Source: an uncultured Georgenia sp. (GTDB lineage: Bacteria; Actinomycetota; Actinomycetes; Actinomycetales; Actinomycetaceae). From it: DNA of 13,197 bases. Positions within the stretch are counted from its first letter, which is position 1; the number at the start of each line of letters is the position of its first letter. The translations under genes were made by a program, and so were the position numbers. The notes under the pieces were generated by a model that worked only from the letters and a program-made list of their open reading frames with translations, was not told the DNA's origin and ran no database searches. This document shows positions 7,693 through 13,197 of this stretch, in pieces. Location: contig NZ_CALGNQ010000176.1 of the NCBI RefSeq assembly GCF_937958535.1, forward strand, positions 1 through 13,197, given 5' to 3'.

Positions 7693-8265
7693 ATGGCAGG
7701 CACCTGGACCGCGGCGGCTGCCGCCACCGCCGCCCTCCTCGCCCTGGCCGGCTGCGCGCAGAGCACCGGTGGCCGTGCCCCCGCGGCCGGTTCCGCGCTG
7801 CTCGCCGAGCACGGTCTGGCCGGGATGACGGGCAAGGAGGTCGTCGACCACCTCGACCGGCTCCCGGCCGCGGAACGTCCGGCCGACCTGCTCGCGTCGG
7901 TGCGGGCCGAGGAGGTCGTCCTCACCGACGGCACCGAGGAGGTGGCCCTCGACCTGCCCGCCGACGAGTTCTACGTCTCCGTGGCCCCCTACGTCGACGC
8001 CACCCACGAGTGCTACTACCACTCGCTCACCACCTGCCAGGGCGAGCTGGTGGAGCAGGAGGTCGACGTCACCCTGACCACCGACGACGGCGAGGTCCTC
8101 CTGGCGGAGACCACGACGACGCTGCCCAACGGCTTCGTGGGGTACTGGCTGCCCCGCGATGTCGAGGGCGTCCTCGAGGTGACCCACGACGGCCTCACCG
8201 GGTCGGTGCCGCTGGCGACCGGGCCGGACGACCCCACCTGCGTCACCACCCTGCGGCTCGGCTAG
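7693..8265 (+). CDS. cueP: CueP-family copper-binding lipoprotein
   Basis: A 190-residue extracytoplasmic protein of the CueP family. In Salmonella, CueP is the periplasmic copper-binding protein that buffers copper and supplies it to superoxide dismutase. Here it is membrane-anchored: a signal helix and lipobox LAGC place the acylated cysteine at 21. The family body starts at LLAEHGLAGMTGKEVVDHL (36-54) and continues with LPAAERPADLLASVR (57-71). The metal-binding cysteines are conserved: Cys107 and Cys115 in ECYYHSLTTCQGEL (106-119) and Cys183 near the C-terminus. FVGYWLPRD (148-156) is also typical. No CopA, CueO or CueR-type gene is in the window. The ATG at 7693 begins the signal peptide. 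It ends just before a shared convergent terminator. Confidence 0.9.
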   Translation: MAGTWTAAAAATAALLALAGCAQSTGGRAPAAGSALLAEHGLAGMTGKEVVDHLDRLPAAERPADLLASVRAEEVVLTDGTEEVALDLPADEFYVSVAPYVDATHECYYHSLTTCQGELVEQEVDVTLTTDDGEVLLAETTTTLPNGFVGYWLPRDVEGVLEVTHDGLTGSVPLATGPDDPTCVTTLRLG

Positions 8266-8270
8266 CAGGA

Positions 8271-8319
8271 GTCCGGCTCCCGGCGACAAGGAGGGCCCTG
8301 TCCCCGCCGGGAGCCGGAC
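8271..8319. terminator. Bidirectional terminator between cueP and the E1/lipoyl operon, 15-bp stem
   Basis: GTCCGGCTCCCGGCG (8271-8285) and its exact reverse complement (8305-8319) form a perfect 15-bp stem. The 19-base loop can pair further (GACAAGG with CCCTGTC, one mismatch). It begins 5 bases after the cueP stop and ends 5 bases before the stop of the convergent lipoyl gene. It therefore closes both transcripts and shows that the minus-strand operon ends with the lipoyl gene. Confidence 0.85.
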
Positions 8320-8324
8320 CCTGG

Positions 8325-8558
8325 TCATTCGATGCGGGCGATCGGCAGGCCCTGCCGCACGGCCTCGTCCTCACCGACGAGGAGCCGGACGGTGCCGTCG
8401 ACGGGCGCCACGACCTCCGCATCCACCTTGGCCACCTGGACCTCGGCGATGAGCTGCCCCCGGGCGACGCGGTCACCGTCCGCGACGTACCAGGTGGCCA
8501 GCACGCCCTCGGCGTCGGGGTCGGTGTCGTCGACCGGTGGGAAGAGCACCTCGGTCAC
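8325..8558 (-). CDS. Stand-alone lipoyl (biotinyl/lipoyl attachment) domain protein
   Basis: A 77-residue protein consisting of a single lipoyl domain and nothing else. It begins VLFPPVDDTDPDAEGVLATW (4-23), has the usual VADGDRVARGQLIAEVQ strand pair (25-41), the beta-turn lysine Lys44 in VQVAKVDAEVVAP (40-52) as candidate lipoylation site, and the half-motif returning at GTVRLLVGEDEAVRQGLPIA (55-74). In 2-oxoacid dehydrogenases this domain is normally fused to the E2 acyltransferase. Here there is no subunit-binding or catalytic domain. Lipoylation rather than biotinylation is inferred from the E1 neighbours. The GTG at 8558 overlaps the E1 beta stop (GTGA), so translation is coupled. It is the last gene of the operon. 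Confidence 0.85.
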   Translation of the reverse strand: MTEVLFPPVDDTDPDAEGVLATWYVADGDRVARGQLIAEVQVAKVDAEVVAPVDGTVRLLVGEDEAVRQGLPIARIE

Positions 8559-9589
8559 GCGAGCACCGTCCTGATCGCCGCCTCGATCCGGTCGTGCCGC
8601 GGCAGCACGGCGTACTCCAGGTCGTGGGCGTAGGGGATGGGGATGTCCGGCATCGTCACCCGCTGCACCGGTGCACGCAGCAGCCGCGGGTCGTGGTCGG
8701 TGATCGTCGCGGCCACCTCGCCCGAGAGCCCGAAGGAGAGGTAGTCCTCGTCGACGACGACGAGCCGGCCGGTCTTGCCCACCGACTCCAGGATCGCCGC
8801 ACGGTCGAGCGGGACGAGGGAGCGCAGGTCGAGCACCTCCACGCCGATGCCCTCCCCGGCGAGCTGCTCGGCGACGTCCAGCGCGTGGTGGACCGACAGC
8901 GACAGGGTGACGACGGTGACGTCACCGCCCTCCCGGGCGACCCGGGCCTTGCCGATGGGGACCACGTGCTCGCCCTCGGGCACGACGTCGATCGACCGCT
9001 TGTTCTTCGCCATCCACGGCAGGCCCATGATGCCCTTGTGGAACATGTAGACCACCGGGTCGTCGTCGCGGATGGCGGCGGTCATGAGCCCCTTGGCGTC
9101 CGCCGGGTTCGACGGCACGACGACCTTCATCCCCGGCAGGTGGGCGAAGGTGCCCCACAGGCACTGGGAGTGCTGCCCGCCGTCGGAGTACCCGCCGCCG
9201 ACCGCGGTGGTCAGCACCATCGGCACCGAGACGTTGCCTCCGGAGAAGTACCGGATCTTGGCCATGTGGTTGTAGATCTGGTCGAGGCACACACCCATGA
9301 AGTCGACGAACATGAGCTCGACGATGGGCCGCATGCCCTCCGTGGCGGCGCCGATGCCCAGGCCGATGAACGCCGTCTCGGAGATCGGGGTGTCGATGAC
9401 GCGGTCCTTGCCGAACCGCTCGAGCAGGCCGGTGGTCGAGGAGAAGATCCCGCCGTACTCGCCGACGTCCTCCCCGAGGTAGACGACGCTCTCGTCGCGC
9501 TCCATCTCCTGGCTGATCGCCTCGACCATCGCCTTGGAGGTGTTGAGACGGCGCACGGCGGGCTGGGCGGGGCTGTCGGTGAGTGTCAT
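8555..9589 (-). CDS. 2-oxoacid/acetoin dehydrogenase-type E1 component, beta subunit
   Basis: A 344-residue thiamine-diphosphate E1 beta subunit (transketolase pyrimidine-binding domain, then transketolase C-terminal domain), full length for the family. Seen: YLGEDVGEYGGIF (37-49); IDTPISETAFIGLGIGAA (65-82) with the conserved Glu71 expected to contact the aminopyrimidine ring; VELMFVDFM (90-98); DQIYNHMAKIRYFSGG (103-118); and TTAVGGGYSDGGQHSQ (127-142). The C-terminal domain starts near 210 (VTVVTLSLSVHHALDVAEQL). The nearest well-known types are AcoB, BkdA2 and PdhB; the substrate is not decidable from sequence. The ATG at 9589 overlaps the E1 alpha stop (ATGA), with GAGGAG just upstream, so the subunits are made together. 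Confidence 0.92.
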   Translation of the reverse strand: MTLTDSPAQPAVRRLNTSKAMVEAISQEMERDESVVYLGEDVGEYGGIFSSTTGLLERFGKDRVIDTPISETAFIGLGIGAATEGMRPIVELMFVDFMGVCLDQIYNHMAKIRYFSGGNVSVPMVLTTAVGGGYSDGGQHSQCLWGTFAHLPGMKVVVPSNPADAKGLMTAAIRDDDPVVYMFHKGIMGLPWMAKNKRSIDVVPEGEHVVPIGKARVAREGGDVTVVTLSLSVHHALDVAEQLAGEGIGVEVLDLRSLVPLDRAAILESVGKTGRLVVVDEDYLSFGLSGEVAATITDHDPRLLRAPVQRVTMPDIPIPYAHDLEYAVLPRHDRIEAAIRTVLA

Positions 9590-10635
9590 GGCTGCTCCTC
9601 GGCGAACACGTACCGGTGGACGTCGGCGGGGTCGGGCACCGGGCTGTCCTTGGCGAAGGCGACGGCGGCCTCGACCCGCTCGGTGGCGGCGCGCTTGACC
9701 TGCTCGACCGCGGTGTCGTCGAGCACCCCGGCCTCGCGCAGCCGCTGCTCGTAGCGGGGCAGCGGGTCGAGCCCGGGCAGGGAGTCGAGGTCGGGGCGGT
9801 AGCCCTGGGCGTCGCCCTCGAAGTGACCCCACAGCCGCAGCGTGGCGACCTCGACGAGGCTGGGGCCCTGGCCGGCGCGGGCCCGGGTGACGGCGCGCTC
9901 GGCGGCCGCGTAGACCGCCTCGACGTCGTTGCCCTCCACCCGCACCCCGGGCATCCCGTAGCCGGCGGCGCGGTCGGCGTTCGAGGGGACCGCGGTGGAG
10001 GCCGAGCGCGGCACCGAGATGCCCCACTCGTTGTCCTCGACGACGAAGACGACGGGCAGGTTCCACAGCGCCGCGAGGTTGAGCGACTCGTGGAAGGCGC
10101 CCTGGTTGGCTGCGCCCTCGCCGGTGACCGCCACGGCGATGGCGTCGGTGCCGCGCCGCTTGAAGGCGAAGGCGGCGCCGAGCGCGGGCGGGTAGCCCTC
10201 GGCGATGATGCCCGAGCAGGAGAAGTGCACCGCCGGGTCGAACAGGTGCATGTGGCCGCCCCGGCCCCGGCCCAGCCCGGTCTCCCGCCCGAAGATCTCG
10301 GCGGTCATCCGGTTCAGGTCCACACCGTGGGCGACCGCGAAGTGGTGGGGCCGGTGGGTGGCGGTGACGGCGTCGTCCTGGGTGAGGTGGGCGCACACCC
10401 CGGCCGCCACCGGCTCCTGGCCGGCGGACAGGTGCATCTCCCCGGGGATGAGGCCCTTGCCGATGTCGAAGCCCGGTCCCTTGTCGGCGTGGTACTCGCG
10501 CAGGATCGCCTCTTCGAAGGTGCGCGAGAGCACCATCGTCTCGTAGAGGTCCCGGCGGACGTGGACCGGTAGGTCGGCGTGGCCGGTGTCGGCCGGTGTC
10601 GGTACCGGCGGTGGTTGGGACACCGAGGTAGACAT
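9586..10635 (-). CDS. 2-oxoacid/acetoin dehydrogenase-type E1 component, alpha subunit
   Basis: A 349-residue thiamine-diphosphate-binding E1 alpha subunit. The thiamine/Mg2+ motif GDG-N is present as GEGAANQG (172-179) running to FVVEDNEWG (197-205), a Glu variant of the first Asp. Other marks are IPGEMHLSAGQEPVAAG (63-79), DAVTATHRPHHFAVAHGVD (88-106), GRGRGGHMHLFDP (122-134) and LVEVATLRLWGHFEGD (260-275). The motif set resembles AcoA of acetoin dehydrogenase more than pyruvate dehydrogenase, but the substrate is open. The N-terminal 20 residues are Pro/Ser-rich and unconserved. The ATG at 10635 has GGAGG 5 bases upstream. It heads the coupled E1 alpha-E1 beta-lipoyl operon, 89 bases after an IclR regulator in the same direction. 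Confidence 0.93.
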   Translation of the reverse strand: MSTSVSQPPPVPTPADTGHADLPVHVRRDLYETMVLSRTFEEAILREYHADKGPGFDIGKGLIPGEMHLSAGQEPVAAGVCAHLTQDDAVTATHRPHHFAVAHGVDLNRMTAEIFGRETGLGRGRGGHMHLFDPAVHFSCSGIIAEGYPPALGAAFAFKRRGTDAIAVAVTGEGAANQGAFHESLNLAALWNLPVVFVVEDNEWGISVPRSASTAVPSNADRAAGYGMPGVRVEGNDVEAVYAAAERAVTRARAGQGPSLVEVATLRLWGHFEGDAQGYRPDLDSLPGLDPLPRYEQRLREAGVLDDTAVEQVKRAATERVEAAVAFAKDSPVPDPADVHRYVFAEEQP

Positions 10636-10687
10636 CTGTGCCTCCTTTGGCAGTGAGTCCGAACCTCCACTGTCACCGCCGCGCCCG

Positions 10688-10705
10688 AGGCGGACAATGC
10701 CGCCT
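10688..10705. promoter_or_regulatory. Candidate IclR operator upstream of the E1/lipoyl operon
   Basis: AGGCGG (10688-10693), ACAATG, CCGCCT (10700-10705) make a perfect 6-6-6 palindrome in the only intergenic gap of this cluster. On the minus strand a TTGTCC (10699-10694) that could be a -35 lies within it, with GACAGT 17 bases downstream as a weak -10. A regulator bound here would cover the -35. A second weaker pair, CAGTG-N13-CACTG, lies closer to the E1 alpha start. Binding by the neighbouring IclR protein is inference. Confidence 0.5.
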
Positions 10706-10724
10706 TTTCACATGGTGATAGCGC

Positions 10725-11441
10725 TCAGCGGTGGGCGAGGGCGAGGAGCGTGGCCGCGCGCCGCAGCGCGGCCGCGTGCGCCGGGAGCTCGGCGGCGCGG
10801 TCGGCGGGCAGCGAGACGGCCACCGCCTTGGTCTGCCCGGGTACCGGCACGGCGGTGCACACCGTGCCCACCGCGTACTCCTGCCGGTCCACGGCGACCT
10901 CCCGGCTGCGCTCCAGCTCGGCGAGTAGTGCACGCGGGGAGGTGATGGTGTGCGGGGTGAGGTCGAGGAGCGCGTGGTCGGCGAGGTAGTCACGGCGTGC
11001 GGTGACGGGGAGCGTGCCGAGGATCGCCTTGCCCAGCGCGGTGGCGTGGGCGGCGTCCCGCATCCCCACCCACAGGTCGACCCGTGGGGCGGTGGGGGAG
11101 TCGACGATCTCGGTGAGCCGGATCTCCTCCCCGTCGAGGTCGGCGAGGTAGGCGGGGGCCCCGAGCTGGTCGTGGAGCCCGCGCAGCACCCGCAGCTCAC
11201 GCCGGGACGCCGCGCCCCGGCCGAGCATGTCGACGCGGTCGCCGAGGACGTACCCGTCCGGGGTGCGTAGCAGGTAGCCCTCGTGCACCAGGGTGCGCAG
11301 CAGGTGGTAGGTCGTGGGCAGGGGGACGCCCGTGGTCCGGGCGAGCCGTTTGGCCGGCTGCGGGGAGCCCGCCTCCGCGACGGCGTCGAGGATGTTGAGG
11401 GCGCGGACCACGGAGTTGATGAGCGTCGGCTGCTGTGCCAC
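10725..11441 (-). CDS. IclR-family transcriptional regulator
   Basis: A 238-residue regulator with an N-terminal winged helix (about 7-67) and a C-terminal ligand-binding GAF-like domain (about 85-235). The helix-turn-helix spans QPAKRLARTTGVPLPTTYHL (28-47), with the wing GYLLRTPDGYVLG (55-67). The effector domain shows the family's ATALGKAIL (133-141) and GTVCTAVPVPG (192-202) motifs. IclR proteins usually sense a small carbon compound and control a nearby catabolic operon. Here the downstream co-directional E1 alpha/E1 beta/lipoyl genes are the obvious target. The GTG at 11441 has GGAGG at 11451-11447. A -10-like TACCCT (11464-11459) lies upstream, so it probably has its own promoter. Confidence 0.92.
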   Translation of the reverse strand: MAQQPTLINSVVRALNILDAVAEAGSPQPAKRLARTTGVPLPTTYHLLRTLVHEGYLLRTPDGYVLGDRVDMLGRGAASRRELRVLRGLHDQLGAPAYLADLDGEEIRLTEIVDSPTAPRVDLWVGMRDAAHATALGKAILGTLPVTARRDYLADHALLDLTPHTITSPRALLAELERSREVAVDRQEYAVGTVCTAVPVPGQTKAVAVSLPADRAAELPAHAAALRRAATLLALAHR

Positions 11442-11501
11442 GTCGGCCTCCCGCGCCCAGGGTAAGCGATGCCGGGCCGTGCCGAGGCGCGTACGCGGGA
11501 C

Positions 11502-11930
11502 TCAGATCCGCCGGTTGACGACGGCGAAGGAGACGGCGAGCACCGCGACCTGCGCGACCATGAGCACCGTCAGCGCCGGGGCCGCGGGGGCGCCGAGGGC
11601 GATGGCGATCGCCGCGCACCCCGTGGTCGGCACGGCGAGGAGTCCGAGCACGGCCAGTGCGCGGGTGAGGACGGCGTCGTCGCGTTCGTCGCCCACCCGG
11701 GTGAAGCCACGCTCGAAGGTGGTCGTCCGGTGCGGGCGGCGGACCACCCGCCAGGTCATGACGGCGCAGGCGACGAGCGCGACCGCCGCGCCGGCGAGGA
11801 AGCCGTTGCCCATGTTGCCCGGGCCGTAGGCGCGCAGCAGCAGCCCGGCGCCGACGACCACGGCGGTGCCGAGCAGGCACGCGCCGATGACGATCGCCTT
11901 CTGCTTGGCGGTGAGGTCAGTCGTCGACAT
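11502..11930 (-). CDS. Four-helix membrane protein, DUF2178-like
   Basis: A 142-residue integral membrane protein with helices at about 10-32, 42-62, 89-112 and 117-138. The cytoplasmic loop between helices 2 and 3 carries GFTRVGDERDDAVLTRAL (75-92), whose DER signature and placement before helix 3 resemble DUF2178. Proteins of this shape are commonly encoded next to a very small Cro/C1-type regulator, as here, where the genes overlap by 14 bases. The function is unknown; a role in sensing the membrane state for the regulator is speculation. The ATG at 11930 has GAGGAG 8 bases upstream. Beyond the stop, the 60 bases before the IclR start hold a CGCGTACGCG palindrome (11488-11497). Confidence 0.75.
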   Translation of the reverse strand: MSTTDLTAKQKAIVIGACLLGTAVVVGAGLLLRAYGPGNMGNGFLAGAAVALVACAVMTWRVVRRPHRTTTFERGFTRVGDERDDAVLTRALAVLGLLAVPTTGCAAIAIALGAPAAPALTVLMVAQVAVLAVSFAVVNRRI

Positions 11931-12111
11931 GGAAGATCTCCTCGACAGTGCGGTTGAAGTGGCGGGCGATGGCGATCGCCAGGGGGAGGGACGGGTCGTA
12001 GCGGCCCGTCTCGATGGAGTTGACCGTCTGGCGGGACACCCGCAGCGCCTCGGCCAGCGCCGCCTGGGAGAGCCCCGCGGCGAGCCGCAGCTCACGGACG
12101 TCGTTCCTCAC
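11917..12111 (-). CDS. Small Cro/C1 (XRE)-family DNA-binding regulator
   Basis: A 64-residue protein that is essentially one lambda-repressor-like helix-turn-helix: VRELRLAAGLSQAALAEALR (5-24), then the recognition segment VSRQTVNSIETGRYDPSLPL (25-44) and AIAIARHFNRTVEEIFH (45-61). This compact class (YozG-like) is typically encoded directly before a membrane protein. The start is GTG at 12111 with GGGGAGA upstream; reading further upstream in frame would run into the operator array, so the short form is preferred. It overlaps the membrane protein gene by 14 bases. The three palindromes in its promoter make negative autoregulation very likely. Confidence 0.9.
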   Translation of the reverse strand: MRNDVRELRLAAGLSQAALAEALRVSRQTVNSIETGRYDPSLPLAIAIARHFNRTVEEIFHVDD

Positions 12112-12129
12112 CCGTTCTCCCCTCGATGA

Positions 12130-12188
12130 CAAGTGTGCTTGACAAAGACAAGCATGCTTGACATGGCGAGAGGTGTCAAGGGTGCTTG
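12130..12188. promoter_or_regulatory. Array of three CAAG-N4-CTTG palindromes (XRE operators)
   Basis: Three copies of CAAG-N4-CTTG occur at 12130-12141 (spacer TGTG), 12149-12160 (spacer CATG, so the whole 12-mer is a perfect palindrome) and 12177-12188 (spacer GGTG). The first two also share the flanks GACA on the left and ACA on the right. Start-to-start distances are 19 and 28 bases. The array sits in an AT-richer patch directly upstream of the small XRE gene and overlaps its promoter, as expected for autoregulation by a dimeric lambda-type repressor. Confidence 0.75.
12151..12179 (-). promoter_or_regulatory. Promoter of the XRE/DUF2178-like operon
   Basis: A consensus -35, TTGACA (12179-12174 on the minus strand), is followed after exactly 17 bases by CATGCT (12156-12151), an acceptable actinobacterial -10. 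The predicted start near 12144 leaves a leader of about 32 bases containing the Shine-Dalgarno. Palindrome 3 covers the -35, palindrome 2 the -10, and palindrome 1 lies just downstream of the start point. Confidence 0.6.
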
Positions 12189-13106
12189 TCAGGCGGCGGG
12201 CCGGTCCTCGCGCGCCGCGACCGACCCACCGGCCGGGACCGACCCGGGGCCGGGACCGTCGAGGCCGGCGAGCACCCAGCGCAGCGACCGGGTGGCGAGC
12301 TCCCCGGCGGCCCGGCCGAGCGTCGCGTCTCGCAGCGGGTGGTCCGGCAGCCGGAGCGGGCGGCGTACCCACCGCGGCAGGGTGGCGACCGCGGCCCGCC
12401 CGATCAGCGCGTAGCCCGCCCGGGCCGGTCCGCGCACCGGTGGCCGGTGGAGGAGGAAGTCGGCCGCCTCGAGCGCCTCGGGCGTCGGACCCAGCTCCGG
12501 CCGGTACCGCGCCAGTGTGGCCCGTAGGTCGGCGTGCGTCCGGGGCACGTCCTGCGCGCCGAGCCGCAGCGCGACCGTGGCGGTCTGGGCCACGTAGGTG
12601 TCCTGCTCCGCCGGGGTCAGCGGGCGGCGGCCGAAGCGCTGGTGGGCGGTGAGGAAGCTGTCGACCTCGGCCACGTGCACCCAGGTGAGCAGGTGCGGGT
12701 CGTCGGCCCGGTAGGGGCGGCCGTCCGTCGTGGTGCCGTGGACGTGGCGGTGGACGGCCCGGACGACGGCGACCGCCCGCTCGGCGTCCTCGGTGCGGGC
12801 GTAGGTGGTCTCGGCGATGAAGGTGCTCGTGCGTGCCAGCCGTCCCCAGGGGTCGGTGCGGTAGTCGGAGTGCTGGGCGACCGCGGCCATGGCCAGCGGG
12901 TGGAGGGACTGGAGGAGCAGGGCCCGCAGACCGCCGACGTACATGGAGGCGTCGCCGTGGACCCGCTGGATCGGGTCCTGCGGGCCGAACCACCGCGGCC
13001 CGGGCTCGCCGTGGATACGGCGCCGGGCGGCCTGCGCGTCAGGCCCCGCGACCCGGGTGAGGAGCTGCAGGCTGAGCCGCTGCCGCGCGGCACGCACAGG
13101 CGTCAT
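12189..13106 (-). CDS. MpaB/DUF2236-family oxygenase-like protein
   Basis: A 305-residue protein of the family that includes the fungal MpaB oxygenase and rubber oxygenase Lcp (DUF2236), whose studied members bind heme b. Family marks are WFGPQDPIQRVHGDASMYVG (39-58), LLLQSLHPLAMAAVAQHSDY (63-82) with His69, DPWGRLARTSTFI (85-97), and VHRHVHGTTTDGRPYRADDP (118-137) followed by HLLTWVHVAEVDSFLTAH (138-155), a His-rich region likely to supply the heme ligand. The substrate is unknown. The C-terminal 25 residues are low-complexity. The ATG at 13106 follows CACACT-GGAGGGC, suggesting a leaderless start; GGAGG is only 2 bases away, too close for a classical ribosome-binding site, and a GTG at 13097 is an alternative. 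Confidence 0.88.
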   Translation of the reverse strand: MTPVRAARQRLSLQLLTRVAGPDAQAARRRIHGEPGPRWFGPQDPIQRVHGDASMYVGGLRALLLQSLHPLAMAAVAQHSDYRTDPWGRLARTSTFIAETTYARTEDAERAVAVVRAVHRHVHGTTTDGRPYRADDPHLLTWVHVAEVDSFLTAHQRFGRRPLTPAEQDTYVAQTATVALRLGAQDVPRTHADLRATLARYRPELGPTPEALEAADFLLHRPPVRGPARAGYALIGRAAVATLPRWVRRPLRLPDHPLRDATLGRAAGELATRSLRWVLAGLDGPGPGSVPAGGSVAAREDRPAA

Positions 13107-13113
13107 GCCCTCC

Positions 13114-13119
13114 AGTGTG
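13114..13119 (-). promoter_or_regulatory. -10 element of the MpaB-family gene
   Basis: CACACT (13119-13114, minus strand) ends 7 bases before the ATG at 13106, in the leaderless arrangement seen at several genes here. It shares the 12-mer CGCACACTGGAG with the cueP upstream region. Confidence 0.45.
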
Positions 13120-13140
13120 CGGGACGTCCCCCGCGGAGCG

Positions 13141-13182
13141 CCGCCCGTGGCGGGCGGGCTCGGCCTGGCCGGCCCGGGCCGG
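13141..13182. repeat. GC-rich hairpins at the right edge
   Basis: CCGCCC-GTGGC-GGGCGG (13141-13157) and the perfect palindrome CCGGCCCGGGCCGG (13169-13182) lie upstream of the MpaB-family gene. They may terminate a gene beyond the right edge. No coding sequence is recognised in 13107-13197. Confidence 0.4.
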
Positions 13183-13197
13183 TGCCGGCGGTGGCAG

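Noticed and set aside
9583..10572. A 329-codon plus-strand frame opposite E1 alpha.
   Set aside because: It is a Gly/Val/Asp-rich antisense shadow. The minus-strand E1 alpha is complete, with thiamine-binding motifs and a ribosome-binding site.
11488..11497. CGCGTACGCG palindrome between the IclR start and the DUF2178-like gene.
   Set aside because: A 10-base GC palindrome is expected by chance at this composition, and its position upstream of the IclR -10 gives only weak support. It is mentioned in the gene entry but not listed as a site.
12139..12163. Two TTGACA sequences on the plus strand that could be -35 elements of a rightward promoter.
   Set aside because: No acceptable -10 lies at 16-19 bases and no plus-strand gene follows. 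They are explained as flanks of the CAAG-N4-CTTG palindromes.
12126..12191. The repeated GACAAG/CTTGACA units were considered as a minimal CRISPR array or an attachment site.
   Set aside because: The units are short palindromes with 7- and 16-base gaps located on a promoter, with no cas gene, integrase or tRNA nearby. Operators fit better.
13097..13106. GTG at 13097 as the start of the MpaB-family protein instead of ATG at 13106.
   Set aside because: It would give better Shine-Dalgarno spacing, but the ATG sits 7 bases after a CACACT -10 as at other leaderless genes here. The three-residue difference has no effect on the domain call.

Overview
The window is very GC-rich and uses almost only G or C at third codon positions. 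It has GTG starts, several genes that appear to lack a 5' leader, and families typical of Actinomycetota: a lipoprotein penicillin-binding protein (PBP), CueP, an MpaB-type oxygenase and a DUF2905 protein. It reads as ordinary chromosome of a high-GC actinobacterium. A Micrococcales/Intrasporangiaceae-like host is a guess. I see no phage, transposase, integrase, tRNA, rRNA or CRISPR array.

Layout, left to right. (1) 1-528 (-): 5' part of a trehalose-synthase-like GH13 enzyme, running off the left edge. (2) 639-1353 (+): a DUF2905 small membrane protein and a class I methyltransferase, 4 bases apart. (3) 1514-2349 (-): an ArsR-type repressor and an AHSA1/SRPBCC protein overlapping by ATGA, divergent from a DoxX-like membrane protein (2458-2934). 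A 24-bp palindrome fills the spacer of the arsR promoter. (4) 2966-3412 (+) DUF1801 protein converging on 3534-4496 (-) luciferase-like flavin oxidoreductase, with a 21-bp stem between them. (5) 4670-7593 (+): lipoprotein PBP with an MecA_N-like domain, followed 20 bases later by an L-asparaginase. (6) 7693-8265 (+): CueP-family copper-binding lipoprotein, ending at a 15-bp stem shared with the convergent operon. (7) 8325-11441 (-): IclR regulator, E1 alpha, E1 beta and a free-standing 77-residue lipoyl-domain protein; the last three are translationally coupled. (8) 11502-12111 (-): 64-residue Cro/C1 regulator and a four-helix DUF2178-like membrane protein, behind a promoter carrying three CAAG-N4-CTTG palindromes. 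(9) 12189-13106 (-): MpaB-family (DUF2236) heme oxygenase-like protein.

Three small regulator-plus-target modules stand out: ArsR/SRPBCC/DoxX, IclR/E1/lipoyl and XRE/DUF2178. Each has a recognisable palindrome placed where autoregulation or target control would be expected. The most unusual is the IclR module. It encodes a thiamine-diphosphate E1 and a lipoyl carrier but no E2 acyltransferase or E3, and the convergent terminator shows that no further subunit follows. No gene here belongs to a clearly new family; the novelty lies in module composition and in the operator and promoter architecture.
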